Source of the DNA: Actinomycetota bacterium
Lineage (GTDB): Bacteria > Actinomycetota > Geothermincolia > Fen-727 > Anoxymicrobiaceae
Assembly: GCA_003157385.1 (NCBI GenBank)
Contig: PMJJ01000048.1
Location: 13,492-48,886 of the forward strand
Length of the DNA stretch: 35,395 nt
Reading direction: 5' to 3'
Shown here: one piece after another, positions 23,958 to 31,134 of the stretch
How the letters are laid out: every line of letters starts with the position of its first letter
Numbering within the stretch: position 1 is the first letter of the stretch
Notes under the pieces: model-generated
The model's input: only the letters and a program-made list of their open reading frames with translations
What the model was told of the DNA's origin: nothing
Databases searched by the model: none
Made by a program: the position numbers and the translations under genes

Positions 23958-23985
23958 TTGACTAAACGGTCAAAACTAATAGAAT
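23958..23985 (+). promoter_or_regulatory. Promoter and TetR-like operator of the DUF35-thiolase operon
   Basis: TTGACT (23958-23963) and TAGAAT (23980-23985), 16 bp apart, make a good sigma-70-type promoter. The -35 is embedded in TTGACTAAACGGTCAA (23958-23973), a 5-bp inverted repeat with a 6-nt centre resembling operators of TetR-family regulators of acyl-CoA genes. No tetR gene is in the window. Transcription from here would make a leader of about 220 nt. Confidence 0.55.
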
Positions 23986-24146
23986 TATCAACGCTCTGGT
24001 TAAGGAGATGGCCGGCGGTGAATGGTTTGATGGGAAAAAAATCGAGAGCTTGCGCAAGTGTGTGGTGGTGTCCGGACGGAGGATGGACGGGCGCGCTGAC
24101 CACCGACCGACCCCATTTGACCAGGAAATCCAGATTGTCGGAATAG

Positions 24147-24176
24147 TGACCCCTCGTGCCAGGGGTCATCTTTTTT
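24147..24176 (+). terminator. Intrinsic terminator inside the leader of the DUF35-thiolase operon
   Basis: TGACCCCT (24147-24154), loop CGTGCC, AGGGGTCA (24161-24168), then TCTTTTTT: a perfect 8-bp stem followed by a T-run. It sits between the promoter near 23.97 kb and the first gene at 24215, so it could be an attenuator or the end of a separate small RNA of about 185 nt. A 56-codon ORF (ATG 24008 to TGA 24178) runs through the hairpin; its coding status is doubtful. Confidence 0.75.
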
Positions 24177-24214
24177 GAACCCGTGAATTGGTTCGGCGAA
24201 AAGAGGTGAGGCAG

Positions 24215-24679
24215 TTGGCTGATTGGAAGTCCGAGGTGGAGGAGGTCGTCTTCCCGGGCAAAATATGTGTGCCCTACTCCTGGACCGTCGGCAGCACCCT
24301 CAGCAGGTGGTACGTCCAGCTGCGGGATGACGGCGAGATCTGGGCGAACCGCTGTCCGTCATGCGGCACGGTCTACGTCCCTCCCAAGATCAAGTGCATC
24401 AAGTGCTACAAGGACATGAACGACTGGGTGAAGCTTCCCGGCACGGGAACCATCGAGACGTTCACCGTCGTGAACAAGGAGCGTCCGGGGCTCGACCCGA
24501 AGAAGCCCCCCTTCGTCTACGCGGTCATCAAGATGGACGGCGCCGACACCGGCATGGTCCACCTGATCGGCGGCGTCGAGCCCGAGAAGGTGAAGGTAGG
24601 CATGCGGGTCGCGCCGGTGCTCGAGAAAGAGCGCGACGGACATATCACGGACATCAAGCACTTCAAGCCCATAGCTTGA
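24215..24679 (+). CDS. DUF35 protein: zinc ribbon plus OB fold (acyl-CoA-binding partner of thiolase)
   Basis: 154 residues from a TTG at 24215 (MADWKSEVEE), chosen for AGAGGTGAG just upstream; TTG 24188 and GTG 24206 are weaker options. The rubredoxin-like zinc ribbon is CPSC (47-50) and CIKC (61-64). The OB-fold part is GTIETFTVVNKERPG, PFVYAVIKMDGADTGMVHLIGG and VKVGMRVAPVLEKERDG. DUF35 proteins form tight complexes with thiolase-superfamily enzymes, as in archaeal thiolase/HMG-CoA-synthase complexes, BbsAB and the Ltp2-ChsH2 aldolase, where the OB fold holds the CoA ester. It is the first gene of a four-gene operon, 31 nt before the first thiolase gene. Confidence 0.9.
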   Translation: MADWKSEVEEVVFPGKICVPYSWTVGSTLSRWYVQLRDDGEIWANRCPSCGTVYVPPKIKCIKCYKDMNDWVKLPGTGTIETFTVVNKERPGLDPKKPPFVYAVIKMDGADTGMVHLIGGVEPEKVKVGMRVAPVLEKERDGHITDIKHFKPIA

Positions 24680-24710
24680 GGCAGTGGAATCAGGAATGGT
24701 GGTGAGATAA

Positions 24711-25847
24711 TTGGAGAGAGTAGCTGTCATAGGCGTGGGCCAGACCAAGTACGAGACGGACAAGCGTGAGACCTTCCACGAGCTGGTCTGGGAGGTCGCG
24801 AACAAGGCCCTCAACGACGCCGGGATAACGGTCAGGGAGATCGACAACGTCGTTACCATCTCGAGCGACTTCTGGGACGGGCGGACTATCTCGACCATGG
24901 CGGTCAGCGATACGTCGGGCGGATACGACAAGGACATCACGACGGTCGAGGGCGACGGGACGTTCGGAGTCCTTTACGGCATGATGAGGATCCTCTCGGG
25001 CTCCTTCGGCACCACGATGGTGGTCGCCCACCACAAGGGCTCCGAGAGCAATATGGCTGGCATAACGAACACCTCCTTCGACCCGCTGGTCGAGCGCAAG
25101 CTCGGTCTGGACGCGATCACTTCCTCCGCGCTGCAGGCGCGCAGGTACATGACGGTGTCGGGCGGGACCGAGGAGCAGTTCGCTCTTGTTTCGGTCAAGA
25201 ACCACGGCAACGCGATGCGCAACCCGTTCGCCCAGCTCCCCATGGACATCACGGTCGAAGACGTGATGGCCTCGGAGATGCTGGCGAGCCCGCTCAAGAA
25301 GCTGGACTGCTCGCCCGTCTCGGACGGCGCGGCCGCGGTGGTGCTGGCGGCAGAGCGCAGCGCCAAGAAGATGACTACCAACAAGAAGAGGGTCTGGCTG
25401 AACGGCGTGGGCCACTGCACGGACGCCTACAGGCTCGGCGACCGCGACCTCGCGGACACCAGGGCGCTCAAGAAGGCCGCCAAGAAGGCTTACGACATGG
25501 CCGGCGTGACCCTCGACGATATCGACGTAGCCGAAGTTTACGACGCGTTCTCCTACATGGAGCCGCTGTGGCTGGAGGGACTCGGGTTCTGCGAGGACGG
25601 GCAGGGGCCGGAGCAGATCGAGCGCGGAAACTTCACGCTCGACTCGGAACTGCCGGTCAACCCCTCGGGCGGGAGGCTGTCGGCCAACCCCGTCCAGGTG
25701 GCCGGGCTCGCGGGTGTGATCGAGTGCGTCCTTCAGTGCCGTGGCGAGGCCGGCAGGCGACAGGTCAGGGGTGCCGAGGTTGCGCTTGCGCACGGCATCA
25801 ACGGCATGTGCGGCCAGTCCCACTGCGTCTGGATACTGGGTAAGTAG
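24711..25847 (+). CDS. Thiolase-superfamily protein (lipid-transfer/Ltp2-like), noncanonical active site
   Basis: 378 residues from a TTG at 24711 with GGTGAGA upstream (MERVAVIGVGQTKYE). The fold is shown by GVGQT at the N-terminus, ITVEDVMAS and SDGAAAVVLA in the middle, and NPSGGRLSANPVQVAG near the C-terminus. The nucleophilic Cys of true thiolases is not present in the matching stretch TTVEGDGTFGVLYG. The GHP histidine is replaced (SANP, Asn326), NEAFA is replaced by YDAFSYMEPL, and the C-terminal CxGGG is not seen. This resembles aldolase-type relatives such as Ltp2 more than ketoacyl-CoA thiolases. It probably pairs with one of the two DUF35 proteins. The substrate is unknown. Confidence 0.85.
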   Translation: MERVAVIGVGQTKYETDKRETFHELVWEVANKALNDAGITVREIDNVVTISSDFWDGRTISTMAVSDTSGGYDKDITTVEGDGTFGVLYGMMRILSGSFGTTMVVAHHKGSESNMAGITNTSFDPLVERKLGLDAITSSALQARRYMTVSGGTEEQFALVSVKNHGNAMRNPFAQLPMDITVEDVMASEMLASPLKKLDCSPVSDGAAAVVLAAERSAKKMTTNKKRVWLNGVGHCTDAYRLGDRDLADTRALKKAAKKAYDMAGVTLDDIDVAEVYDAFSYMEPLWLEGLGFCEDGQGPEQIERGNFTLDSELPVNPSGGRLSANPVQVAGLAGVIECVLQCRGEAGRRQVRGAEVALAHGINGMCGQSHCVWILGK

Positions 25848-25857
25848 GGGGTGCGAC

Positions 25858-27012
25858 ATGGGAAAAAGAGTTGGAATAGTTGGAGTAGGACAGACTCATC
25901 ACGCGTCCCACAGGCTTGACGCCTCGGGCGTGGAGGTAATAGCCGAAGCCGTCACCCGTTGCCTGGATGACGCGCAGACGACGCTCGATGCCGTGGATGC
26001 CATCATCATCGGCAACATGGACCACTTCGAGAACATCAACTATGTGGACATGTGGGCGGTCGACGGCCTGGGCGGCTGCATGAAGCCGGTATTCAAGGTC
26101 ACCACCGGTGGCACCACGGGCACCACGGTCGGCGCCGCCGCGTACTACAGCGCGGCCTCCGGAATGTTCGACACGGTCATGGCGGTCGGCTGGGAGAAGA
26201 ACTCGGAGTCGGACACGCAGGCCGCCATCGCGACCTGCGCTAACCCGGTGCTAGAGCGCGACCCGTTCGCCGGGGCCATCGGCCCGCTGGCGACCGAGTA
26301 CTCGATGTACATGAAGGCCTACGGCGCCACGGAAGAGGACGCGGCCATCGTCGCGGCTCGCGACCGCAACAACGCGCTCAACAACCCGTACGCCCACAAC
26401 CGCATGCACGTCACGGTCGAGGACGTCATGAACTCGCCGATGCTCTCGTACCCGGTGAAGTTCCTCGACATGTGCCCGCGCTCCGACGGCGCCTGCGCTG
26501 TCATCTTCGCGGTCGAGGAGAAGGCCAAGAAGATGTGCGACAGGCCGGCGTGGATACACGCGTCGGTCGTGCGCCACGACTACACGCACTTCGGCGACCT
26601 GGAGTGGCAGTGGATGCCAACCCTCGAGCGGGCGACGCTGCAGGCGTACAAGTACGCTGGCATCACCAACCCGGTCAAGGAGTTCGACGTGGCGGAGCTC
26701 TACCAGCCCTGCTCGACAACGGGCGTCAAGTGGCTGGACTCGATGTGGTTCTGCGAGAGGGGCCAGGGGCCCAAGCTGATCCGCAGCGGGGCGACGCACA
26801 TGGACGGCATCATCCCCATCAACCCGTCGGGCGGAGTCGTCGCGACCAATCCCATCGGCGCCACGGCGCTGATCAGGGTCGCAGAGGCGGCCTGGCAGAT
26901 CATGGGCAGGGCCGGCGACAGGCAGATACCGAACGTGAAGAAGGCTCTGGCCACCGGCTTCGGCGGCTGCAGCTGGTCCGACGTATTCGTGCTGGGCGCG
27001 GATCTACCATAA
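25858..27012 (+). CDS. Second thiolase-superfamily protein, noncanonical active site
   Basis: 384 residues from ATG 25858, with GGGGGTGC upstream and 10 nt after the previous stop; the track's 25741 start lies inside that gene. The N-terminus MGKRVGIVGVGQTHHAS, VTTGGTTGTTVGAAAYYSAASG, VTVEDVMNSPMLSYPVKFLDMCPRSDGACAVIFA and INPSGGVVATNPIGATALIRVAEA mark the superfamily. As in its neighbour, the usual Cys nucleophile position lacks Cys and the GHP histidine is Asn (ATNP). The NEAFA region reads AELYQPCSTTGV. The two thiolase-like chains are clearly different from each other, so they may form a heteromer, each with its own DUF35 partner. The substrate is unknown. Confidence 0.85.
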   Translation: MGKRVGIVGVGQTHHASHRLDASGVEVIAEAVTRCLDDAQTTLDAVDAIIIGNMDHFENINYVDMWAVDGLGGCMKPVFKVTTGGTTGTTVGAAAYYSAASGMFDTVMAVGWEKNSESDTQAAIATCANPVLERDPFAGAIGPLATEYSMYMKAYGATEEDAAIVAARDRNNALNNPYAHNRMHVTVEDVMNSPMLSYPVKFLDMCPRSDGACAVIFAVEEKAKKMCDRPAWIHASVVRHDYTHFGDLEWQWMPTLERATLQAYKYAGITNPVKEFDVAELYQPCSTTGVKWLDSMWFCERGQGPKLIRSGATHMDGIIPINPSGGVVATNPIGATALIRVAEAAWQIMGRAGDRQIPNVKKALATGFGGCSWSDVFVLGADLP

Positions 27013-27030
27013 GTCGAGGGAGGTTAACGA

Positions 27031-27708
27031 ATGGGTATTTACACTGATAAGAGGAAGTCGACGACCACCCCCGACGGGTACGAGTTGCTGATGCACGAGT
27101 CGGGGCACCTCGAGTACGACTTCGGCTGGCACATGGGCCCGTACTGGAGCAAGTACCTCAACGAGATGAGGGACAACGGCCGGTTCATGGGCGTCAAGTG
27201 CCCCGAGTGCGGCATGGTCTATATCCCGCCGCGCAAGGCCTGCGCGAAGTGCTACAAGGAGATGAACGAGTGGGTCGAGTGCGGCCCCGAGGGCATACTC
27301 AAGGGCTTCACGGTCGTGCGGTTCCCGTACATAGACCCCAACAACGGCCACCTGATGAAGGTGCCGTTCACCGCCGTCTGGATCAACCTGGACGGCTCGG
27401 ATACACGGATGATGCACTTCTGCGACGAGCTCGACGAGATGAAGCTCGAGGTCGGCATGCGGATGAAGGCGAAATGGGCCAAGAAGCCCAGGCCGACGTC
27501 CATCCACGCGGTCGACCACTTCGAGATCATCAAGGGCGAGCCCATCGTCGAGGAGGTCCTGCCCGAGAGGCTGAAGGGCCCGATCAAGATGGAGCTCCCC
27601 ACCAAGAAGACGGCCAAGAGGCCCGGCGCGAAGGCGGCCGCGGCAAAGAAGAAAGCGGCGGCCAAGAAAGCCGCTGCGAAAAAGAAAGTGGCCGCCAAGA
27701 AGAAGTAG
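27031..27708 (+). CDS. DUF35 protein with lysine/alanine-rich histone-H1-like tail
   Basis: 225 residues; GGGAGG precedes the ATG. The N-terminal helix region (GPYWSKYLNEMRDNGRFMG) leads into the zinc ribbon CPEC (57-60) and CAKC (71-74). The OB fold follows (ILKGFTVVRFPYID, VPFTAVWINLDGSDTRMMHF, LEVGMRMKAKWAKKP). Residues 191-225 are a tail of Lys and Ala (15 Lys in 35), for example AKKKAAAKKAAAKKKVAAKK, like histone H1 or mycobacterial HupB tails and absent from ordinary DUF35 proteins that I know. It could bind DNA, RNA, polyphosphate or acidic membranes. It is the last gene of the operon and is followed by a hairpin with a T-rich flank. Confidence 0.9.
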   Translation: MGIYTDKRKSTTTPDGYELLMHESGHLEYDFGWHMGPYWSKYLNEMRDNGRFMGVKCPECGMVYIPPRKACAKCYKEMNEWVECGPEGILKGFTVVRFPYIDPNNGHLMKVPFTAVWINLDGSDTRMMHFCDELDEMKLEVGMRMKAKWAKKPRPTSIHAVDHFEIIKGEPIVEEVLPERLKGPIKMELPTKKTAKRPGAKAAAAKKKAAAKKAAAKKKVAAKKK

Positions 27709-27728
27709 CATCGGTATAGAGCAACTAG

Positions 27729-27768
27729 AATGCACCACTGGTACCTGACACCGGTGGTGCATTTCTTT
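27729..27768. repeat. Dispersed variable-arm hairpin (member G), possible terminator
   Basis: AATGCACCAC (27729-27738) and GTGGTGCATT (27754-27763) are perfect arms around the loop TGGTACCTGACACCG. The loop matches the copy at 14543-14579 at 14 of 15 positions while the arms differ. TCTTTT follows on the plus strand, so the copy may terminate the DUF35-thiolase operon. It lies in a convergent gap. Confidence 0.8.
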
Positions 27769-27783
27769 TGTATGGGGTGGCTG

Positions 27784-28226
27784 TCACCCGTTGATTATTC
27801 TGCGGGCGTGGTCGAAGCAATTCTTGTACCAGCTCTGGAAGGCCCTCACCGCTACGCCGGTATTGTGGCAATCGATGATGTGGCCGGGGTCAACGTAGAT
27901 GACGACATGGGTCACTTTCGTCCTGGCCAGGTTGCGGTAATCGTCGTGGGGCTTGTTACCGTGAACACGCTGCAGGCCTGTCCGCCGATATTGACTTTCG
28001 ATGCGGCGCTGAAGCCCGTGCCTGTGAGGACCACGCTGGAATAGACCGGACCGGACACTGGGTGAACGGACGCCACGTGTGGCGCTCCGCTACCGGTCGC
28101 GGTCACCTGGCTGGTGTAGGAAGGGCCGGTGCCTTTCGCCGCGCCGCCGCTGCCGCACGAAGCCAGCGAGACGACCAGGATCAGGGAACCACCAACCAGT
28201 ATCGCCAATTTGGCCTTTGTCTTCAT
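27784..28226 (-). pseudogene. Lipoprotein with IPT/TIG domain, frameshifted
   Basis: The ATG at 28226 starts a lipoprotein: a charged N-terminus, hydrophobic helix LAILVGGSLILVVSLAS and lipobox LASC. An IPT/TIG immunoglobulin-like domain follows (VASVHPVSGPVYSSVVLTGTGFSAASKVNIGGQACSVFTVTSPTTITATWPG). The frame stops at 27912 in the middle of the domain. Adding one A to the AAA run near 27917 would continue it as RKVTHVVIYVDPGHII... to a TGA at 27784, for a protein of about 147 residues. So either the gene is broken or the sequence has a one-base error. TIG domains mediate surface adhesion or carbohydrate binding. The plus-strand ORF here is a shadow. Confidence 0.6.
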
Positions 28227-28332
28227 GCCACCGACTTGCTCATCCGCTATCCGATAGTGCTCTCACCCGACATCTCCCACGTCCGTCGGCCTTAAACGTT
28301 GCTTAAACCCAACGTGAAAGTCTAATGCCGAA

Positions 28333-29195
28333 TTACTTCTCTACACGGACAAACTCCAGCTTCACCGGCATGGCAAAGGCCATCTTCGCGGCCAGCTCAT
28401 CGGCTTTGGACTTCGAGAAACTTCCAGTGATTTGCGCAGTGCCGCCTGTTATTGGCTCTTTGATATTAGGAGCCGCTATGACAACGTAGTCAACGACAAC
28501 TGCGAGTTGCTTGTTGAGTTAGCTTCTGTGATAGCTGCGAAGTCTCGCGAGCCGGCAGGGGTCATCGTCATCGTTATGGTGTAGCCAACTCCAGGGTGTG
28601 GCTCGGCTTTTGCGTCCTGGATCTCTGCTCCGGTCAATTCCGTCGGACCCAGCTTTAAAATCACTGTCGTGCCGTTTTCCTTGAAAGGCAGCGTGATCGG
28701 CTTGTCCGGCTGGAGAGCTTCCCCGGTGGAGACATGCCATGCCGGATCGTTCTTCAGCGCGGGATTATTCTGGATGTCTGAAACCCTTTTCGAGTCGAGC
28801 ACTACGCGGTACCCGACGACCCCACCGGTCAGCAGACGCCTGGCATTGTCTGCCTGCCCTTTCGCAACAGATACGTCGATAGTATCATCCGTGCCCAGTC
28901 CCACATTCGTGACTCTTACGCCCCCCGCAGTCAGTCTCTCACGAGCTATTCTCGTGGTTTCTGATAGTAGACTGCTGCTCGTTGGCCCTTTCACCCGGAA
29001 CACCAGCCGCTCGGTGGAGGTGCCGGGGACTAGAGTCACCACCAGCACTACGACGAGCGCGACCAGAAATGCCGCCAGAGCTATGGCAGTCGGGGTAACC
29101 CACTTTCTGCGCCTATTCTCTTCGAGCTTCGCTCCGCAGTTCGAACAGAAGGATTTCTCAGCCGGATTCTCGTGACCGCAGTTCGCGCATTTCAT
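28333..29195 (-). pseudogene. Zinc-ribbon membrane protein with SecD-like periplasmic domain, frameshifted
   Basis: The ATG at 29195 (GGGAG upstream) begins MKCANCGHENPAEKSFCSNCG, a zinc ribbon. One membrane helix follows (ALAAFLVALVVVLVVTLVPG), then a region like the SecD P1 domain: RLTAGGVRVTNVGLGTDDTIDVSVA and ELTGAEIQDAKAEPHPGVGYTITMTMTPAGSRDFAAITEA. The frame ends at 28476. One added A near 28507 restores LAVVVDYVVIAAPNIKEPITGGTAQITGSF...VRVEK to a TAA at 28333, the expected end of this domain. It lacks the SecD translocase helices, so it is not SecD; the function is unknown. The surrounding DNA has lower G+C than the rest. Confidence 0.65.
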
Positions 29196-29299
29196 ATGCA
29201 AGATCTCCCGGTAAACTTTGCCGCCATCACACCCTGAAATCATTCTAAGTGTAACGTTTCGGTATTTCACCTTCTGGCACAGCGAAAGATACTGTTAAC

Positions 29300-29358
29300 G
29301 TGCTCGATGATAGAGGCTATCGCTAAGCAAGTGCTCGATAACAGAGGGTTATCAAGCA
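29300..29358. repeat. Tandem pair of similar small hairpins
   Basis: Two adjacent units both start GTGCTCGAT: one holds GATAG-agg-CTATC (29309-29321), the other GATAAC-agagg-GTTATC (29337-29353). They lie in the 456-base gap (29196-29651) between the SecD-like and lipoprotein genes. Besides these and the fragment at 29386, I see only a probable TATGAT -10 (near 29556) in this gap. Confidence 0.4.
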
Positions 29359-29385
29359 TTCCGCTCGGTCTCGGCCTGTTATGGA

Positions 29386-29487
29386 CTAGAGATACTTGGG
29401 CGGCCTTCCCACCGGTCGGGTCATCAGGTTGTCTATCTCCCGGTAGAGGTTTTCGGTGCACCCAATGGGTTCTCGCCCCCTGAAGTA
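29386..29487 (-). pseudogene. Possible C-terminal remnant of a transposase-like gene
   Basis: A minus-strand frame between two stops reads YFRGREPIGCTENLYREI then DNLMTRPVGRPPKYL. It looks like the basic C-terminal end of a transposase-type protein, but the match is from general impression and only 34 residues remain. There is no start codon and no upstream coding sequence. Treat it as weak evidence of a decayed mobile element in a lower-GC patch. Confidence 0.25.
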
Positions 29488-29651
29488 CTACATGGCCAGT
29501 TTTTGGCTTCCTAATGCATCCTTAAGCAATACAAGAGGTGAGTCCTTCCTGTTTGATATGATTTATGCGGGCTAATACAATTAGACGAGGGAACTCACCC
29601 GCAGGGTCGGGGGCTCGTGCTCGGGAACTTACGCTGAAACCGGGAGGAGAG

Positions 29652-30158
29652 ATGAGGAAGAGCAACAGTGTGCTTATCATCGCCGTGTTCGTTGCGCTGC
29701 TCGCGGGCATGCTGGCCGCGGGCTGTGGGAGTTCCGGGACGTCGAAGGCGACGACCCCGACCTCACCGAAGAGCAAGACCGCGTCTACGGCGACCGGGAC
29801 GGTCGTGCCAACAGAAGCCGAGCTCGGCGTGCCCGTCTACCCCGGCGCGCAGATGGACGAGAACTCCGCCCTCACCAGCACCGACGCCTCAGGCAAGAAA
29901 GAGGTCATCGCGGCGCAGATGTGGACCACCGACGGCACGGACCCGGTCATCGCCTGGTACAAGGACAAGCTCTCGGGGAAGCCTGAGTTCAAGGAGATGC
30001 CGGTGGTCGAGGCGGGGCAGAACTCCACGATCCTGGCCTGGAAAGAGGGCGACAAGTACAAGATGATCACCATCGGGCCCGGGACCATCGACCACAAGGG
30101 CCAGACGGTGATCGGCCTGGGCGCGGGCACACCGCCGGTGCCAGGCGGCACCCAGTAA
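29652..30158 (+). CDS. Putative lipoprotein
   Basis: 168 residues from ATG 29652, with GGGAGGAGAG upstream; the track's 29565 start is upstream of the signal peptide and is rejected. The signal peptide is MRKSNSVLIIAVFVALLAGMLAAGC with lipobox LAAGC. A Ser/Thr-rich linker (SSGTSKATTPTSPKSKTAS) follows, then a small globular domain: LGVPVYPGAQMDENSAL, VIAAQMWTTDGTDPVIAWYKDKL and KYKMITIGPG. This YPGA...VIAWYKDKL pattern is seen in small exported proteins of unknown role. TTGATATGAT upstream may hold the promoter -10. The stop is directly followed by a hairpin repeat. Confidence 0.85.
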   Translation: MRKSNSVLIIAVFVALLAGMLAAGCGSSGTSKATTPTSPKSKTASTATGTVVPTEAELGVPVYPGAQMDENSALTSTDASGKKEVIAAQMWTTDGTDPVIAWYKDKLSGKPEFKEMPVVEAGQNSTILAWKEGDKYKMITIGPGTIDHKGQTVIGLGAGTPPVPGGTQ

Positions 30159-30195
30159 AAATGCAAAAATGGCGCCAGGCACCAATTTTGCATTT
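30159..30195. repeat. Dispersed variable-arm hairpin (member H)
   Basis: AAATGCAAAA (30159-30168) and TTTTGCATTT (30186-30195) are perfect 10-bp arms. The 17-nt loop, on the minus strand, is TTGGTGCCTGGCGCCAT, matching the TGGTACCTGACACC loop at 11 of 14 positions. The copy lies between convergent genes, starting 1 nt after the lipoprotein stop. Confidence 0.7.
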
Positions 30196-30206
30196 AGCGG
30201 GGTTCT

Positions 30207-31130
30207 CTATCTATTTCCGATCGGCGTCTTGACCTTCAACGCCGCACGCAGCAGCTCGACGCGCAGTGTCTGACCTTCCGGCACGTAGAAGAGGTCGCCG
30301 TCGGCCTGTGCCTTCACCGTTGTTCCGGGAGTGATCTCAACCCAGTCGGTCTCGGCCACGGTCGCCTGCGGCCAGACGGTGGCGAGACCCACCGCGGCCG
30401 AAGCGAGCACCATCGGGGAGAGCGGCCTGGGCCCCGGCCTGAAAGCCGCGACCTTCATCACCCCTCCGTCCACGCGCAGGCCGTTGAATATCCGGACGTG
30501 CCGCGCGAACTTCCTGGTGTGCCCCACAACCATGATGAGGAACTCCCCGTCCCAGGTGCCGTGCTCGTGCTCGATGCGCATCGCCAGGCGGGGCGGCTTC
30601 TTCCAGATGAGGTATAGAGCCGCGAAGACATATCTCACCAGCGGGAAACGCTTGTAGTACTGCGCCCGGTCGGCCACCGACGCGTCGTATCCCAGGCCTA
30701 TGACGTTGGTGGCGTACCTCCCGTTGAACTTCAGCAGGTCGACCTCGGTGACATCGGCGGCCAGCAGGAACTGCAGCGCCTTGCGCTTGCTCTTGCCGAT
30801 GCCGATGAGTCGCGCGAAGTCGTTGCCCCGGCCGGCCGGGATCACCGCCAGCACCGGGCGGTCGTCCGGTGGCCGCTTCATCAGGCCGTTCACAATCTCC
30901 TGGACGGTGCCGTCTCCCCCGATGGCGACTATCGCGTCGATGTGGTGATCGAGCTCGGCCACGATCTTCTCGGCGTGGCCCGCGGTGCGGGTGAGAACAG
31001 TCTCGAAGTCGATTCGTCTGATGACCAGCCTGGAGATCAGCCAGAGCGCTTTGCGAAGGCCCTTGCCCATGCGAGACATGGGGTTGATGATCACCAGGTA
31101 CTTGTCGCTCGACCCACGTAGCAGCCGCAC
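30207..31130 (-). CDS. Diacylglycerol/lipid kinase, YegS/DagK family
   Basis: 307 residues from a GTG at 31130, with GGGAGAGTGA upstream, 4 nt after the purC stop. The lipid-kinase catalytic domain shows YLVIINPMSRMGKG, AIVAIGGDGTVQEIVNGLM (GGDGT nucleotide-binding motif) and VIPAGRGNDFARLIG. The C-terminal half (NVIGLGYDASVADRAQ, GEFLIMVVGHTRKFARHVRIFNG, VEITPGTTVKAQADGD) fits the same family. It phosphorylates diacylglycerol or a related lipid at the membrane surface, feeding phospholipid recycling. Co-expression with purC is suggested only by spacing. Confidence 0.92.
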   Translation of the reverse strand: MRLLRGSSDKYLVIINPMSRMGKGLRKALWLISRLVIRRIDFETVLTRTAGHAEKIVAELDHHIDAIVAIGGDGTVQEIVNGLMKRPPDDRPVLAVIPAGRGNDFARLIGIGKSKRKALQFLLAADVTEVDLLKFNGRYATNVIGLGYDASVADRAQYYKRFPLVRYVFAALYLIWKKPPRLAMRIEHEHGTWDGEFLIMVVGHTRKFARHVRIFNGLRVDGGVMKVAAFRPGPRPLSPMVLASAAVGLATVWPQATVAETDWVEITPGTTVKAQADGDLFYVPEGQTLRVELLRAALKVKTPIGNR

Positions 31131-31134
31131 CGGC

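Noticed and set aside
23928-24146. 72-residue plus-strand ORF in the leader region
   Set aside because: Starts inside the repeat arm, crosses the promoter and has no ribosome site or domain.
24690-25859. 389-residue minus-strand ORF opposite the first thiolase
   Set aside because: Shadow of the thiolase gene, which has family motifs and the correct operon position.
27730-28044. 104-residue plus-strand ORF
   Set aside because: Begins inside a hairpin repeat and is antisense to the lipobox/TIG protein, whose features are specific.
28333-29195. A true SecD translocase gene
   Set aside because: Only the P1-like periplasmic domain is present, fused to a zinc ribbon and one membrane helix; the SecD/F membrane domain and secF are absent.
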